Shown here in pieces: positions 26,265 to 38,422 of a stretch of DNA of 64,000 nucleotides. The position numbers and the translations under genes are program-made. This stretch comes from Exiguobacterium indicum HHS 31. GTDB taxonomy: Bacteria > Bacillota > Bacilli > Exiguobacteriales > Exiguobacteriaceae. The notes under the pieces are model-generated. The model was not told where the DNA came from. It saw nothing but the letters and a program-made list of their open reading frames with translations, and did no database searches. Numbering within the stretch: position 1 is the first letter of the stretch; the number at the start of each line of letters is the position of its first letter. Location of the stretch: assembly GCF_001939065.1 (NCBI RefSeq), contig NZ_MPSZ01000007.1, forward strand, positions 1 through 64,000, read 5' to 3'.

Positions 26265-27423
26265 GAAGACAGCATTGATTCATGGAGGAACAGGTGTCGA
26301 TCGGGCAACAGGAGCCGTCACACCTCCGATCTATCAAACAAGCACATACAAGCAGGATAAAATCGGTCAACTCAAGGACGGATATGAATATTCACGGACA
26401 GCGAACCCTACACGGACGAGCATCGAACGATTGATTGCGGATCTCGAGGGTGGCGCACGTGGTTTTGCCTTCGGTTCTGGGATGGCAGCGATCCATGCCG
26501 TCTTCCACTTGCTTGAGTCTGGCGACCACATCGTCATGACGGATGACGTCTACGGTGGTACGTTCCGCTTGATGCAACGCGTTTTACCGAAGTTCAACAT
26601 CCAAGTGACATTCGTCGATACGACGGATCTTGCGGCAACGGAAGCAGCGATTCAAGACAACACGAAGATCGTCTACGTCGAAACACCGACGAACCCGTTA
26701 TTGAAAGTTACGGACATTGAAGCAATCGCAACAATCGCAAAACGTCACGATCTTAAACTCGTCGTCGACAACACGTTCGCGACACCATACCATCAACAAC
26801 CACTCGCACTTGGTGCAGACATCGTCTTGCACAGTGCGACGAAATACATCGGCGGACATTCGGACGTCGTCGCTGGACTTGTCGTCGTCAAAGATGATGC
26901 GCTCGGCGAAGAGCTGCACTTCATCCAAAACTCGACAGGCGGCGTGCTTGGACCGCAAGACAGCTTCTTGCTCGTCCGTGGTCTTCGTACACTCGGTATC
27001 CGGATGGATGCGATCGAAGAGACAGCACATGATCTCGTTGCGTTCCTACAAGCGCAAGACATCGTCTCGAACATTTTCTACCCAGGACTTGCATCGCATC
27101 CTGGTCACGACATCCAAGCGAAACAAGCGACTGGATTTGGTGGGATGATCAGCTTTGATGTCGGTTCAGCAGCGAACGCAGAAAAACTCGTCGAGGCGAC
27201 ACACTTCTTCACACTCGCTGAGAGTCTTGGTGCCGTCGAGAGTCTGATTTCGGTGCCGGCACGGATGACACACGCGTCAATCCCAGCAGAACGTCGGGCA
27301 GAACTCGGCATCACGGACGGTCTCGTTCGGATTTCAGTTGGACTTGAGGATGCGGAAGATTTGAAAGAAGACTTAACACGTGCTTTCACGTTCCTCGAAA
27401 AAGTTTCTGAAAAAACTGTTTGA
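26257..27423 (+). CDS. mccB: Cystathionine gamma-lyase / homocysteine gamma-lyase MccB
   Basis: A 388-residue Cys/Met-metabolism PLP enzyme. Recognisable parts are YEYSRTANPTRTSIERL, FGSGMAAIHAV, the PLP Lys in HSATKYIGGHSDVVAG near residue 200, and LVRISVGLEDAEDL. It cleaves cystathionine to cysteine, ammonia and 2-oxobutyrate, completing homocysteine-to-cysteine conversion. The start at 26257 follows AAGGTGG and overlaps mccA by 8 bases. Its stop codon lies within the -35 box of the next transcript. Confidence 0.93.
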   Translation: MRKKTALIHGGTGVDRATGAVTPPIYQTSTYKQDKIGQLKDGYEYSRTANPTRTSIERLIADLEGGARGFAFGSGMAAIHAVFHLLESGDHIVMTDDVYGGTFRLMQRVLPKFNIQVTFVDTTDLAATEAAIQDNTKIVYVETPTNPLLKVTDIEAIATIAKRHDLKLVVDNTFATPYHQQPLALGADIVLHSATKYIGGHSDVVAGLVVVKDDALGEELHFIQNSTGGVLGPQDSFLLVRGLRTLGIRMDAIEETAHDLVAFLQAQDIVSNIFYPGLASHPGHDIQAKQATGFGGMISFDVGSAANAEKLVEATHFFTLAESLGAVESLISVPARMTHASIPAERRAELGITDGLVRISVGLEDAEDLKEDLTRAFTFLEKVSEKTV

Positions 27424-27448
27424 CAACAAAAATAACCCCTGCTAATAT
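27420..27448 (+). promoter_or_regulatory. metNPQ promoter
   Basis: TTGACA (27420-27425, overlapping the mccB stop), 17 bases with an extended TG, TAATAT (27443-27448). Transcription should begin about 25 bases before the riboswitch. Confidence 0.82.
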
Positions 27449-27480
27449 TCAGAATATATTCTACAAACTTAATACCGAAA

Positions 27481-27585
27481 CTCTTATCGAGAGTGGTGGA
27501 GGGACTGGCCCGATGAAACCCGGCAACCGCGGATCTAATCCGAAGTGGTGCTAATTCCAGCAGACAAAAGTCTGGGAGATGAGAG
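27481..27585 (+). ncRNA. SAM-I (S-box) riboswitch
   Basis: All S-box landmarks are present: P1 CTCTTATC with GATGAGAG, the AGAG-GTGGAGGGA segment, CCCGATGAAACCCGGCAACC, and GTGCTAATTCCAGCAG. SAM binding stabilises P1 and lets the following terminator form, shutting off methionine uptake when SAM is plentiful. Confidence 0.97.
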
Positions 27586-27606
27586 CAAATGGTTTTGTGT
27601 ACTGAA

Positions 27607-27648
27607 AAGTGCGCGCGTTTGCTCTAAAACGCGCGCACTTTTTTTATT
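27607..27648 (+). terminator. SAM-I expression-platform terminator
   Basis: AAGTGCGCGCGTTT (27607-27620) pairs with AAACGCGCGCACTT (27627-27640), followed by a T run, 16 bases before metN. Confidence 0.93.
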
Positions 27649-27663
27649 TTAGGAGGGACAGTT

Positions 27664-28686
27664 GTGATTCGTTTACAAGACGTAGGAAAGATTTATCGCT
27701 CAAAGCGCGGAGCGGTCGAAGCCGTCGCGAATGTCGATCTGACAATCGAGCGCGGTGAAATTTTTGGAATAATCGGTTATTCCGGAGCAGGGAAATCCAC
27801 CCTGATCCGATTACTGAATATGCTCGAAGCACCAACGAGTGGTTCGATCCAAATCGATGGTGTTGAAATGACATCACTAAAACCTAAGGAATTACGAGGC
27901 GTCCGCAAGAATGTCTCGATGGTCTTCCAACACTTCAACTTACTATGGTCACGGACGGTTGAAGAGAACATCATGTTCCCACTCGAGCTCGGTGGCTTCC
28001 CGAAAGCACACCGCAAGGAACGGGTAGCGGAACTGATCCAACTCGTTGGTTTGGACGGACGCGAAAAAGCCTATCCGTCACAATTATCCGGTGGTCAAAA
28101 ACAACGTGTCGGTATCGCTCGGGCACTGGCATCGAACCCGGACGTTCTCTTATGTGACGAGGCAACAAGTGCACTCGATCCGAAGACGACGGACTCAATC
28201 CTTGAGTTACTCGTCGACATCAATGAAAAACTGAAACTGACGATCGTCTTGATCACACACGAGATGCACGTCATTCAAAAAATCTGTCACCGGGTCGCCG
28301 TCATGGAAGCCGGTAAAATCGTCGAGCAAGGACCGGTCGCAGAAGTCTTCCGTCATCCGAAGCAAGCGATGACGAAGGAATTCGTCAAACAATTGACGTC
28401 GCCGTCGGAGAACGAGTTAACGTTCGCGAAACTACGCGAACGGTACCCAACCGGAAAAATCGTTCAGTTGACGTTCGTCGGATCGACAGCAGAAAGCCCG
28501 ATCCTCGCGGAAGTCATGAAGGATTCGCCGGTCCTGTTCAATATCATCGGCGGAAACGTCGGTCAATCACAGGAAGGGGCACTCGGTACACTGTTCATTC
28601 AGTTGATCGGGGAAACAGAAGCAACACAAGCGGTCATCACGAAGCTTCAAGCCAGTGATGTTGAAGTGGAGGTGGATCACCGATGA
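27664..28686 (+). CDS. metN: Methionine ABC transporter ATP-binding protein
   Basis: A 340-residue ATPase. Walker A is GYSGAGKSTLIRLLN, the signature is LSGGQKQRVGIARAL and Walker B is VLLCDEATSALDP; the C-terminal 80 residues form the NIL domain that senses methionine. It powers import of methionine with MetP and MetQ. It starts with GTG at 27664 after AGGAGGGACA, downstream of the SAM riboswitch. The stop overlaps metP as ATGA. Confidence 0.95.
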   Translation: MIRLQDVGKIYRSKRGAVEAVANVDLTIERGEIFGIIGYSGAGKSTLIRLLNMLEAPTSGSIQIDGVEMTSLKPKELRGVRKNVSMVFQHFNLLWSRTVEENIMFPLELGGFPKAHRKERVAELIQLVGLDGREKAYPSQLSGGQKQRVGIARALASNPDVLLCDEATSALDPKTTDSILELLVDINEKLKLTIVLITHEMHVIQKICHRVAVMEAGKIVEQGPVAEVFRHPKQAMTKEFVKQLTSPSENELTFAKLRERYPTGKIVQLTFVGSTAESPILAEVMKDSPVLFNIIGGNVGQSQEGALGTLFIQLIGETEATQAVITKLQASDVEVEVDHR

Positions 28687-29348
28687 TTTCATTCTTTGAC
28701 AATCTAGATTGGGACATGGTGTGGGAAGCTACAGGCAGTACCGTCTATATGACGGCAATCGCTGGTGTTTCGACATTCGTCCTCGGTTTGATCATTGGTT
28801 TACTATTGTATGCGACAAACGAAGAGTTATTGTTCAAGAATCGGGCGTTCTATTCAGTGTTGAGCTTGGTCGTCAACGTCTTCCGTTCGATTCCGTTCAT
28901 CATCTTACTGATCTTATTGATTCCATTTACGACAGCAATCGTCGGTTCGTTCCTCGGACCAACGGCAGCATTACCGGCACTGATCTTCGGTGCTGCACCA
29001 TTTTACGGTCGGATGGTTGAACTCGCGTTACGCGAAGTCGATAAAGGTGTCATCGAGGCAGCCGAATCGATGGGCGCGACGAAGTTCCAGATCATCTATA
29101 AAGTCTTAATCCCGGAAGCGTTGCCTGCCATCGTTTCTGGTATCACGGTCACACTCGTCTCACTTGTCGGTTATACGGCAATGGCCGGAGTAGTCGGCGG
29201 AGGTGGACTTGGGGACATGGCCTTCATCGAAGGATTCCAGCGTTCTCAAAACGATGTCATCGTCATTGCGACACTCTTAATCTTAGCGATTGTCTTCGTC
29301 ATCCAAATCATTGGTGACTTGCTGATCCGCGCGATCGATAAACGTTAA
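28683..29348 (+). CDS. metP: Methionine ABC transporter permease
   Basis: A 221-residue inner-membrane permease with five hydrophobic helices. The ATPase-docking EAA loop is EAAESMGATKFQIIYKV, followed by LIPEALPAIVSG. It forms the methionine channel as a dimer on MetN. It is translated from the ATGA overlap with metN. Confidence 0.95.
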   Translation: MISFFDNLDWDMVWEATGSTVYMTAIAGVSTFVLGLIIGLLLYATNEELLFKNRAFYSVLSLVVNVFRSIPFIILLILLIPFTTAIVGSFLGPTAALPALIFGAAPFYGRMVELALREVDKGVIEAAESMGATKFQIIYKVLIPEALPAIVSGITVTLVSLVGYTAMAGVVGGGGLGDMAFIEGFQRSQNDVIVIATLLILAIVFVIQIIGDLLIRAIDKR

Positions 29349-29380
29349 TTCGAAACTTAATCATATTGGAGGAATCATTC

Positions 29381-30214
29381 ATGAAAACTTGGAAAAAATT
29401 CGTAGGTACTGCTGCTGTATCCGTCTTAGCAATCAGCCTTGCTGCATGTGGCGAAAAATCATCAGGATCAGGTAGCGACGATAAGACACTCGTCGTTGGT
29501 GCTTCGAACGTACCGCATGCTGAGATTCTTGAGCACGTTAAAAAAGAATACGAAGCAAAAGGGTACAAGCTTGAAATCAAGAAGTTCCAAGATTACGTAC
29601 TTCCGAACAAAGCGCTCGCTTCAAAAGAAATCGATGCGAACTACTTCCAGCACGTGCCGTATCTCGAGCAACAAGAGAAAGAAAACAAATCATATAAGTT
29701 CGCGAACGCAGGTGGCGTCCACGTTGAACCACTCGGTATTTACTCGAAGAAATACAAGTCACTCGATAAGTTACCAAACGGTGCAACGATCTTAACGAGC
29801 TCAAACGTCGCGGAACGCGGTCGTGTCTTGACGTTCCTTCAAAATGAAGGATTGATCAAGCTTAAAGACGGTAAAACGACAGATGCACAACTCGGTGATA
29901 TCGCGGAGAACCCGAAGAAACTCAAGTTCAAGACGAACATCGAAGCATCACTTCTTCCGCAAGCTTACAAAAACAATGAAGGCGACGCCGTCCTCATCAA
30001 CACGAACTATGCGATCGATAACGGTCTGAACCCATTGAAAGACGCGATCGCTTCAGAAGATGAGTCTTCACCATACGTCAACATCATCGTTACACGTGAT
30101 GGCGATGAAAAAGACAAGCGTGTCACAGCACTTCTTGACGTTCTGCACGAAAAGAAAAACCAAGATTGGATCCTCGACAAGTACAAAGGTGCGGTCGTTC
30201 CAGTCAGCAAATAA
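29381..30214 (+). CDS. metQ: Methionine-binding lipoprotein MetQ
   Basis: A 277-residue NLPA-family solute-binding lipoprotein. The signal peptide ends in the lipobox LAAC with Cys near residue 23, so it is tethered outside the membrane. The binding fold begins LVVGASNVPHAEILEHV and includes YFQHVPYLEQQ, the usual marks of methionine-binding members. The start at 29381 follows TTGGAGGAATC; a frame from 29366 would include the ribosome binding site. Confidence 0.94.
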   Translation: MKTWKKFVGTAAVSVLAISLAACGEKSSGSGSDDKTLVVGASNVPHAEILEHVKKEYEAKGYKLEIKKFQDYVLPNKALASKEIDANYFQHVPYLEQQEKENKSYKFANAGGVHVEPLGIYSKKYKSLDKLPNGATILTSSNVAERGRVLTFLQNEGLIKLKDGKTTDAQLGDIAENPKKLKFKTNIEASLLPQAYKNNEGDAVLINTNYAIDNGLNPLKDAIASEDESSPYVNIIVTRDGDEKDKRVTALLDVLHEKKNQDWILDKYKGAVVPVSK

Positions 30215-30228
30215 GTTCACCGAAGCCG

Positions 30229-30262
30229 GCATCCTTCCTATATAATGGAAGGATGCTTTTCA
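30229..30262 (+). terminator. metNPQ terminator
   Basis: GCATCCTTCC (30229-30238) pairs with GGAAGGATGC (30247-30256), followed by TTTTCATTT. The loop TATATAAT could also act as a -10 for the next gene. Confidence 0.8.
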
Positions 30263-30293
30263 TTTGTCTGAAACAGGGGTTAGGGGGAATCAT

Positions 30294-31544
30294 ATGCAAC
30301 GCATACGTCAACTGCATCCGTTGACACTCGGGGTCTTGTTCGGGACGTTTTTCTCGCGTCTCGGAACGTTCATCACGATGCCGTTCTTCGCCATCTACAT
30401 GACGACCGTCCTGAAGTTTGATCCTGTCGATGTTGGCTGGGTACTCAGTATCTCGGCGATCGCCAGTCTCGTCATGAGTTTCATCGGCGGCACCTTGTCG
30501 GACCGGTATGGTCGCCGGGCGATGATGCTTGCCGGAACGATCGGATTCGCGATCGTCTTCATTGCGCTGGCACAAGTCGAGACATTCTGGGCATTCTTTA
30601 CGCTCAGTGCCTTGAACGGGGTCTGTCGTTCGATTTTTGAACCATCCGCCCGTGCCTTGATCAGTGATACGACGGACGAAGCGAACCGATTGTTCGTCTT
30701 CAATATCCGTTACGCGATGATCAACATCGCAGCAGCGATCGGACCGGGAATCGCTTTACTGCTGAGTGCGGGGAACACGTCCGCGACGTTTTACATCACG
30801 GCGTTCGTCTATATCGTGTACGGGGTGATGATTGGTATCTTATTCAAACGTCATCCGATCACCGAGACGCATGGTGGGAAAAAGGTGTCATTCGGAGCAA
30901 CGGTTCGTCTGTTGCGGACGGATATCGCCTTTACGCTGGCACTCGCCGGCATCATCTTCGGGGTCTTCGGCTACAGTCAGTTCAACTCGACTTTGCCACA
31001 GTTCTTGACGGAGACGTCACTCCTTGAAGGCGGGAAGACACTCTATGCGATTTTGATCACGATCAATGCGATCACCGTCTTGATCGTGCAGTATCCGATC
31101 ATGAAGTTTGGTATGAAGACGTCACCGCTCGTCTCGATCACGACCGGGATTGCGACAGTTGCTGTCGGATTGTTCATCATCGGTAATGTGAGTTCAATTT
31201 GGCTGATGGTTGTTGCGATGGTCATCTTCACGTGCGGCGAAGTCATGATGTTCACGATGACTGATATCTTGACCGATCGGTTCGCGAAGCCAGAATTACG
31301 GGGCAGTTATTTCGGGGCGATGGGCTTGACGTCGATCGGACAATCAATCGGTCCGATCGCCGGAGGACATTTGTTAAGTTTATATGGAGCGGACCGCCCA
31401 TTACCGATTTTCGGGATATTAGCGGGCTTGACATTGTTCGGAATACCACTGCTCTTACTGTCACAACGGATTCATCGGGCTTCGACGATCGAGGAACTGG
31501 AGGAACCGGTGAAACTTTCGAATGATTCTCAACAAAACGCATGA
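30294..31544 (+). CDS. MFS transporter, DHA1-type
   Basis: A 416-residue protein with about 12 transmembrane helices. The loop 2-3 signature is GGTLSDRYGRRAMML, and GLTSIGQSIGPIAGG lies in the second half. It is probably a drug or metabolite exporter driven by protons; the substrate is unknown. The ATG at 30294 follows TTAGGGGGAATC. A frame extending up to 30264 lies before the ribosome binding site and is not used. Confidence 0.85.
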   Translation: MQRIRQLHPLTLGVLFGTFFSRLGTFITMPFFAIYMTTVLKFDPVDVGWVLSISAIASLVMSFIGGTLSDRYGRRAMMLAGTIGFAIVFIALAQVETFWAFFTLSALNGVCRSIFEPSARALISDTTDEANRLFVFNIRYAMINIAAAIGPGIALLLSAGNTSATFYITAFVYIVYGVMIGILFKRHPITETHGGKKVSFGATVRLLRTDIAFTLALAGIIFGVFGYSQFNSTLPQFLTETSLLEGGKTLYAILITINAITVLIVQYPIMKFGMKTSPLVSITTGIATVAVGLFIIGNVSSIWLMVVAMVIFTCGEVMMFTMTDILTDRFAKPELRGSYFGAMGLTSIGQSIGPIAGGHLLSLYGADRPLPIFGILAGLTLFGIPLLLLSQRIHRASTIEELEEPVKLSNDSQQNA

Positions 31545-31573
31545 TTTTGAGAAAAATCAACGAGCGATGACGC

Positions 31574-31602
31574 TTGAATAATACGCGATGTTTCTTTAAG
31601 AT
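31574..31602 (+). promoter_or_regulatory. suf operon promoter
   Basis: TTGAAT (31574-31579), 17 bases, TAAGAT (31597-31602), followed by an operator-like palindrome and a 75-base leader. Confidence 0.6.
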
Positions 31603-31610
31603 TAGAATGA

Positions 31611-31623
31611 TACTAAATTAGTA
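31611..31623. promoter_or_regulatory. Palindrome at suf transcription start
   Basis: TACTAA-A-TTAGTA is a perfect 6+6 inverted repeat right at the predicted start of suf transcription. It is a candidate repressor site; no regulator gene is adjacent. Confidence 0.45.
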
Positions 31624-31677
31624 ACGCTCGTGTTCTGAATCGTCAGTCACGAAATGAATAGATGGAGGGATTCTAAC

Positions 31678-32463
31678 ATGAAGGCTTCACACTTGAAGAT
31701 TGAAGATCTACACGTCGCGATCGACGGCAAGGAAATCTTGAAAGGCGTCAACTTGGAAATCAAAGGCGGGGAAATCCACGCGGTCATGGGACCAAACGGG
31801 ACAGGTAAATCAACACTCGCATCAGCATTGATGGGTCACCCATCGTACGAAGTGACATCTGGTTCAGTCACACTCGACGGCGAAGACGTCCTCGACATGG
31901 AAGTCGATGAGCGCGCACAAGCGGGTATGTTCCTCGCAATGCAGTACCCAAGCGAAATCAGTGGTGTCACGAACTCCGACTTCCTTCGTTCAGCGATCAA
32001 CTCGCGTCGTGAAGAAGGCGATGAAATCTCACTCATGAAGTTCATCCGTGAGCTTGATTCACAAATGGGTCTTCTCGAGATGCCTTCAGAAATGGCACAC
32101 CGTTACCTCAACGAAGGTTTCTCTGGTGGAGAAAAGAAACGTAACGAAATTCTTCAGATGATGATGCTTAAACCAGCGATCGCGATTCTTGATGAAATCG
32201 ATTCAGGTCTTGATATCGATGCATTGAAAGTCGTCGCAAAAGGTGTCAACGAAATGCGTTCACCTGAATTCGGCTGCTTGATCATCACGCACTACCAACG
32301 TCTCTTGAACTATATCGAGCCAGACTTCATCCACATCATGATGGGCGGAAAAATCGTCATGTCTGGTGGTAAAGAACTCGCACACCGTCTCGAAGCAGAA
32401 GGTTATGACTGGGTTAAAAAAGAACTCGGCATCGAAGACGTCGAAATCGAAACAAAAGCGTAA
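31678..32463 (+). CDS. sufC: Fe-S cluster assembly ATPase SufC
   Basis: A 261-residue soluble ABC ATPase of the SufBCD scaffold. Walker A is GPNGTGKSTLASALM, the signature is FSGGEKKRNEI and Walker B is IAILDEIDSGLD. ATP hydrolysis drives cluster assembly on SufB-SufD. The ATG at 31678 follows GATGGAGGG. First gene of sufCDSUB, the order found throughout Bacilli. Confidence 0.97.
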   Translation: MKASHLKIEDLHVAIDGKEILKGVNLEIKGGEIHAVMGPNGTGKSTLASALMGHPSYEVTSGSVTLDGEDVLDMEVDERAQAGMFLAMQYPSEISGVTNSDFLRSAINSRREEGDEISLMKFIRELDSQMGLLEMPSEMAHRYLNEGFSGGEKKRNEILQMMMLKPAIAILDEIDSGLDIDALKVVAKGVNEMRSPEFGCLIITHYQRLLNYIEPDFIHIMMGGKIVMSGGKELAHRLEAEGYDWVKKELGIEDVEIETKA

Positions 32464-32478
32464 GACGAGGGAGGAAGC

Positions 32479-35408
<2,930 letters not shown>

Positions 35409-35444
35409 ACTTCGGTCACAAGCAAGTAAGAGGAGGAAATGAAC

Positions 35445-36842
35445 ATGGCAAAGAACATGCCGGAAATTGGCGATTATAAATATGGTTTCCACGATCGCGA
35501 TATCTCGATCTTCCGTTCTGGACGCGGCTTGACGACTGAAGTCGTCGAAACGATCTCGAAAATGAAGGAAGAACCACAATGGATGCTTGATTTCCGTTTG
35601 AAATCACTCAAGATCTTCAACGAACAAGCAATGCCAGCATGGGGTGGCGATCTCTCAGAATTGAACTTCGACGACATCACGTACTACGTCAAGCCGTCTG
35701 AACGGGCAGAGAAATCGTGGGATGAAGTACCAGAAGAGATCAAACGTACGTTTGACAAGCTCGGTATCCCTGAAGCAGAGCAAAAATACTTGGCAGGTGT
35801 CTCGGCTCAGTACGAGTCAGAGGTCGTCTACCACAACATGAAGGAAGACCTCGAAGAAATCGGTGTCGTCTTCAAAGATACAGATACAGCGTTAAAAGAG
35901 AACGAAGATATCTTCCGTGAGTACTTCGGAAAATTAATCCCGCCAACAGACAACAAGTTCGCAGCTTTGAACACAGCGGTCTGGTCAGGTGGATCGTTCA
36001 TCTACGTACCAAAAGGTGTTAAAGTCGACACGCCGCTTCAAGCCTACTTCCGCATCAACTCGGAAAACATGGGTCAATTCGAGCGGACGTTGATCATCGT
36101 TGATGACGAAGCATCGGTTCACTACGTCGAAGGATGTACAGCACCGGTCTACACAACGAACTCGCTTCACTCAGCGGTCGTTGAGATCTTCATCAACAAA
36201 AACGCTTACTGCCGTTACACGACGATCCAAAACTGGGCGAACAACGTCTACAACCTCGTTACGAAGCGCGCGATCTGTGAAGCTGGCGCAACGATGGAAT
36301 GGGTCGATGGTAACATCGGTTCGAAACTGACGATGAAATACCCAGCCGTCATCCTCAAAGGTGAAGGTTCACGTGGTATGACATTGTCAATCGCAATCGC
36401 TGGTAAAGGTCAACACCAAGATGCGGGTGCGAAAATGATTCACTTAGCACCGAACACATCGTCGACGATCGTCTCGAAGTCGATCTCAAAACACGGTGGT
36501 AAAGTCACGTACCGCGGTATCGTCCACTTCGGACGGAAAGCGACAGGCGCACGTTCGAACATCGAATGTGATACGCTCATCATGGATAACCAATCGACGT
36601 CGGATACGATTCCGTACAACGAAATCCTCAACGATAACATTTCGCTCGAGCACGAAGCGAAAGTCTCGAAGGTCTCGGAAGAGCAATTGTTCTACCTCAT
36701 GAGCCGCGGGATTTCACAAGAGGAAGCAACGGAAATGATCGTCATGGGCTTCATCGAGCCGTTCACGAAAGAACTTCCAATGGAATATGCGGTCGAAATG
36801 AACCGTCTCATCAAGTTCGAGATGGAAGGTTCAATCGGATAA
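35445..36842 (+). CDS. sufB: Fe-S cluster assembly protein SufB
   Basis: A 465-residue beta-helix protein, the main scaffold of SufBCD. Conserved parts include [28 protein letters not shown] and the C-terminal [20 protein letters not shown]. The ATG at 35445 is placed 8-9 bases from AGAGGAGG; the in-frame ATG at 35439 is too close to it. Last gene of sufCDSUB. Confidence 0.96.
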   Translation: MAKNMPEIGDYKYGFHDRDISIFRSGRGLTTEVVETISKMKEEPQWMLDFRLKSLKIFNEQAMPAWGGDLSELNFDDITYYVKPSERAEKSWDEVPEEIKRTFDKLGIPEAEQKYLAGVSAQYESEVVYHNMKEDLEEIGVVFKDTDTALKENEDIFREYFGKLIPPTDNKFAALNTAVWSGGSFIYVPKGVKVDTPLQAYFRINSENMGQFERTLIIVDDEASVHYVEGCTAPVYTTNSLHSAVVEIFINKNAYCRYTTIQNWANNVYNLVTKRAICEAGATMEWVDGNIGSKLTMKYPAVILKGEGSRGMTLSIAIAGKGQHQDAGAKMIHLAPNTSSTIVSKSISKHGGKVTYRGIVHFGRKATGARSNIECDTLIMDNQSTSDTIPYNEILNDNISLEHEAKVSKVSEEQLFYLMSRGISQEEATEMIVMGFIEPFTKELPMEYAVEMNRLIKFEMEGSIG

Positions 36843-36850
36843 TTCGTCTT

Positions 36851-36881
36851 ACTCTCTCATCTACGGATGGGGGAGTTTTTT
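36851..36881 (+). terminator. suf operon terminator
   Basis: ACTCTCTCATC (36851-36861), loop TACG, GATGGGGGAGT (36866-36876) with G-T pairs, then TTTTTT. Confidence 0.82.
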
Positions 36882-36926
36882 CATGAAATGGTTATTCGGG
36901 TAAAGAGTGAAAAAGGAGGGATTACT

Positions 36927-37481
36927 ATGCGTGACATCGTCTATTCCTTTCAAGTCTCGCTTGACGGTTATATCGAAGATGCGTCAGGTAGGATCGATTT
37001 CGCTTCACCGGACGCAGAATTACATCAGTATTTCAATGACTACGAAAAAGCGTTCGATACCCATGTCTATGGACGTCGTTTGTACGAGATGATGCAATAC
37101 TGGGAGACAGCGGATCAGGAAGACGAGCCGATTGTCGTTGAGTATGCGAAAACCTGGCAATCGCTTGAGAAGGTCGTCTTCTCGCGGACGCTCGACGCTG
37201 TCGAAGGAAAGACACGTCTAGCGACCAAGTCACTTACCGAGGAACTTCAAGCACTAAAAGCCTTGCCTGGAAAACAGATTGCGATCGGTGGGGCGACGCT
37301 TGCTGCTGAAGCGATACGACTTGGACTCGTCGACCGTTATCATATCGTGATTTATCCTGTTCTGCTCGGCGGTGGAAAACGGATGTTTCCGGTGTTCGAT
37401 CAACCGCAACACTTAAAGATGATCAAAACACAATACTTCGAATCGGGATGTATCATACTTGAATATGAACGTTTAAATTGA
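36927..37481 (+). CDS. Dihydrofolate reductase-fold (RibD C-terminal-like) protein
   Basis: A 184-residue member of the DHFR/RibD C-terminal family, similar to Bacillus YwjB. It shows YSFQVSLDGYIED at the start, THVYGRRLYEMMQYW and the nucleotide-binding IAIGGATLAAEAIRLGLVD. It is probably an NADPH-dependent reductase of unknown substrate. The ATG at 36927 follows AAAGGAGGG; the longer frame from 36867 starts within the suf terminator. Confidence 0.82.
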   Translation: MRDIVYSFQVSLDGYIEDASGRIDFASPDAELHQYFNDYEKAFDTHVYGRRLYEMMQYWETADQEDEPIVVEYAKTWQSLEKVVFSRTLDAVEGKTRLATKSLTEELQALKALPGKQIAIGGATLAAEAIRLGLVDRYHIVIYPVLLGGGKRMFPVFDQPQHLKMIKTQYFESGCIILEYERLN

Positions 37482-37558
37482 AGCATTGAAGAAGAAATCC
37501 CGGATTCTGCTATGCTATGATGAATAGGTAGAATAGAACACGTAAGGGGGAGGAGCGC

Positions 37559-38401
37559 ATGATATATATCGGTGTTACGGGCTGGGGAGATCATGATAGT
37601 CTCTACTTGACCCCGCAAGATCGTAAGGAGAAGCTCGCCGCTTATGCGGGACATTTTCCAGCAGTCGAGGTCGACTCGACGTTCTATGCGATTCAACCGG
37701 AACGAAACTACGAAAAATGGACATCCGAGACACCGGACGGGTTCCGCTTCATCGTCAAGGTCCACCGGGCGATGAGTGGACATGACCGGGAGAATAAAGA
37801 TCCGCTCGGTCCGATTTTTGAACAATATATCGCGTCGATCGAACCGATGCGAAAGAGTGGAAAGATTGCAGCGATCCTCGTGCAGTTACCGCCCTGGTTC
37901 GATGTCAGCAAAATGCACTTGGAGTATTTGCAAACGATCCGAAAATCACTTGCTGGACTGCCGGTCGCGATTGAGTTCCGAAATCCATCGTGGTATTCGG
38001 AAGCTTATCGTGAGCGGACGCTCCGATTTTTGAAGGAACATCAGTTTATTCATACGATTTGTGACGAACCCCAGACCGAAGATGGTTCCGTACCATTCGT
38101 ACCGGTCGTGACGCAGGAGACGGCATTCATCCGCCTCCATGGACGAAATAAAGCGGGTTGGTTAAAGAAACCGGGTCAAAGCAGCGACGATTGGCGAAAA
38201 GTCCGCTGTCTCTACCGCTACTCAGAAGACGAGTTACAGGAACTCGCAAACCACGTCCGAAATGTAGCAGCGGAAGCAAAGGATGTATATGTCTTCTTCA
38301 ATAACAACTCAGCAGGAGATGCTGCCCCGAATGCGAAACGATTAATCGAGATTCTCGATCTCGACTATGAACTCGCGCCGCGACAAATCTCATTGTTTTA
38401 A
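37559..38401 (+). CDS. yunF: DUF72 protein, YunF-like
   Basis: A 280-residue TIM-barrel-like DUF72 protein. Conserved pieces are IGVTGWGDHD, YAGHFPAVEVDSTFYAIQ, FIVKVHRAMSGH, VAIEFRNPSWY and the late VYVFFNNNSAGDAAPNAKRL. Function is unknown. It is next to yunD, as in the suf-yun region of Bacillus subtilis. AAGGGGGAGGAG precedes the ATG. Confidence 0.85.
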   Translation: MIYIGVTGWGDHDSLYLTPQDRKEKLAAYAGHFPAVEVDSTFYAIQPERNYEKWTSETPDGFRFIVKVHRAMSGHDRENKDPLGPIFEQYIASIEPMRKSGKIAAILVQLPPWFDVSKMHLEYLQTIRKSLAGLPVAIEFRNPSWYSEAYRERTLRFLKEHQFIHTICDEPQTEDGSVPFVPVVTQETAFIRLHGRNKAGWLKKPGQSSDDWRKVRCLYRYSEDELQELANHVRNVAAEAKDVYVFFNNNSAGDAAPNAKRLIEILDLDYELAPRQISLF

Positions 38402-38422
38402 ATCATCAAGGGGGGCTTCTGC

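Noticed and set aside
27481-27585. Possibility that the leader before metN is a T-box
   Set aside because: The S-box landmarks are all present, and there is no T-box bulge sequence.
36843-36926. Upstream extension of the DHFR-like protein
   Set aside because: The extra residues would be encoded by the suf terminator; AAAGGAGGG marks the ATG at 36927.
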